A stretch of 64,000 nucleotides of DNA from Bog-473 sp963763575 (GTDB taxonomy: Bacteria; Actinomycetota; Acidimicrobiia; Acidimicrobiales; RAAP-2), in NCBI GenBank assembly GCA_963763575.1, contig CAVXPD010000019.1, positions 214,915-278,914 on the forward strand. The letters run 5' to 3'. The position numbers and the translations under genes are program-made. Positions within the stretch are counted from its first letter, which is position 1. Every line of letters begins with the position of its first letter. The notes beneath the pieces were generated by a model. That model ran no database searches, was not told the origin of the DNA, and was given only the letters and a program-made list of their open reading frames with translations. This document shows positions 63,895 through 64,000 of this stretch, piece by piece.

Positions 63895-64000
63895 AGGGTG
63901 GTGGCGAGGTCCTGAAAGCGATGGTCGCGATGTTCAATACAGGTGACGTGGCGGAGGTCGAGGCCATCGTTCACCCGGACTACGTCGATCACCAGGGCCT
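63895..64000 (+). CDS. SnoaL/NTF2-like protein, 5' part only
   Basis: The first 35 codons of a gene cut by the right edge: VLKAMVAMFNTGDVAEVEAIVHPDYVDHQG is the typical opening of SnoaL-like polyketide-cyclase or ester-cyclase-type proteins, with the conserved FNTGD and HPDYVDHQ segments. ATG at 63895 precedes it. Function cannot be inferred further. Confidence 0.65.

Noticed and set aside
63486..63992. A minus-strand frame of 168 codons at the right edge
   Set aside because: It overlaps the GNAT 5' region and the SnoaL-like start and shows no family features.

Overview
The window is a chromosomal segment of a high-GC Gram-positive bacterium, most likely an actinomycete of the class Acidimicrobiia. 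The evidence is an actinobacterial-type integration host factor (mIHF), a PriA that has lost its ATPase motifs, an ECF41 sigma factor, a DUF222/HNH protein, a mycothiol-type DinB protein, frequent GTG/TTG starts, several promoters of leaderless type, and the gene order aroC-K-B-Q, pepP, efp, nusB, pyrR-B-C, carAB, pyrD-F, mihF, gmk, rpoZ, coaBC, metK, priA, def, fmt. This is inference from gene content; no 16S rRNA gene or tRNA gene was recognised.

Layout. Positions 1-3775 hold a DUF255 thioredoxin-like protein, a short-chain dehydrogenase and a carboxymuconolactone-decarboxylase/ECF41 sigma pair with a near-perfect ECF41 promoter. Positions 3772-8489 carry menaquinone genes (menE, menA, menH, menD) on alternating strands. 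An HNH protein, a carotenoid oxygenase, tyrS and small proteins follow to about 15.4 kb, then a non-coding stretch with a 13-14 bp tandem repeat. Positions 15.8-40.1 kb are a long same-strand housekeeping block, mostly with 1-20 bp overlaps: Fe-S maturation, the shikimate pathway, translation factors, the whole pyrimidine route from carbamoyl phosphate to UMP, nucleotide and coenzyme A metabolism, S-adenosylmethionine, replication restart, fMet processing and rpe. A two-gene phosphonate-like module (40.2-42.0 kb), riboflavin genes (ribD, ribBA, ribH; no ribE), hisG, a TetR/SRPBCC pair and the infC-rpmI-rplT and pheS-pheT translation blocks continue to 54.6 kb.

From about 55.3 kb to the right edge the base composition drops by eye from about 70 % to roughly 55-60 % GC. 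The genes become single units on mixed strands with typical accessory cargo: a repeat-rich secreted lipoprotein, a hydrolase, a methyltransferase, YceI, NUDIX, a DinB-like protein, an aminoglycoside-phosphotransferase-like kinase, a free-standing ClpX-type zinc finger, a GNAT protein and a SnoaL-like protein. Related short GC-rich hairpin repeats lie between five of these genes; two are 34 bp long and 32/34 identical. This cassette-like island is the strongest candidate for something undescribed.

Three conserved genes (aroB, carB and an FAD oxidase) are each broken by one extra base, always in the same direction. Sequence error is the first explanation, but the pattern should be checked. Clear regulatory elements are the ECF41 promoter at 2209-2235, a PyrR-binding RNA hairpin just ahead of the pyrR ribosome binding site, an AUC start codon for infC, a palindrome at the tetR start, and a KstR-like palindrome over the ribD promoter.
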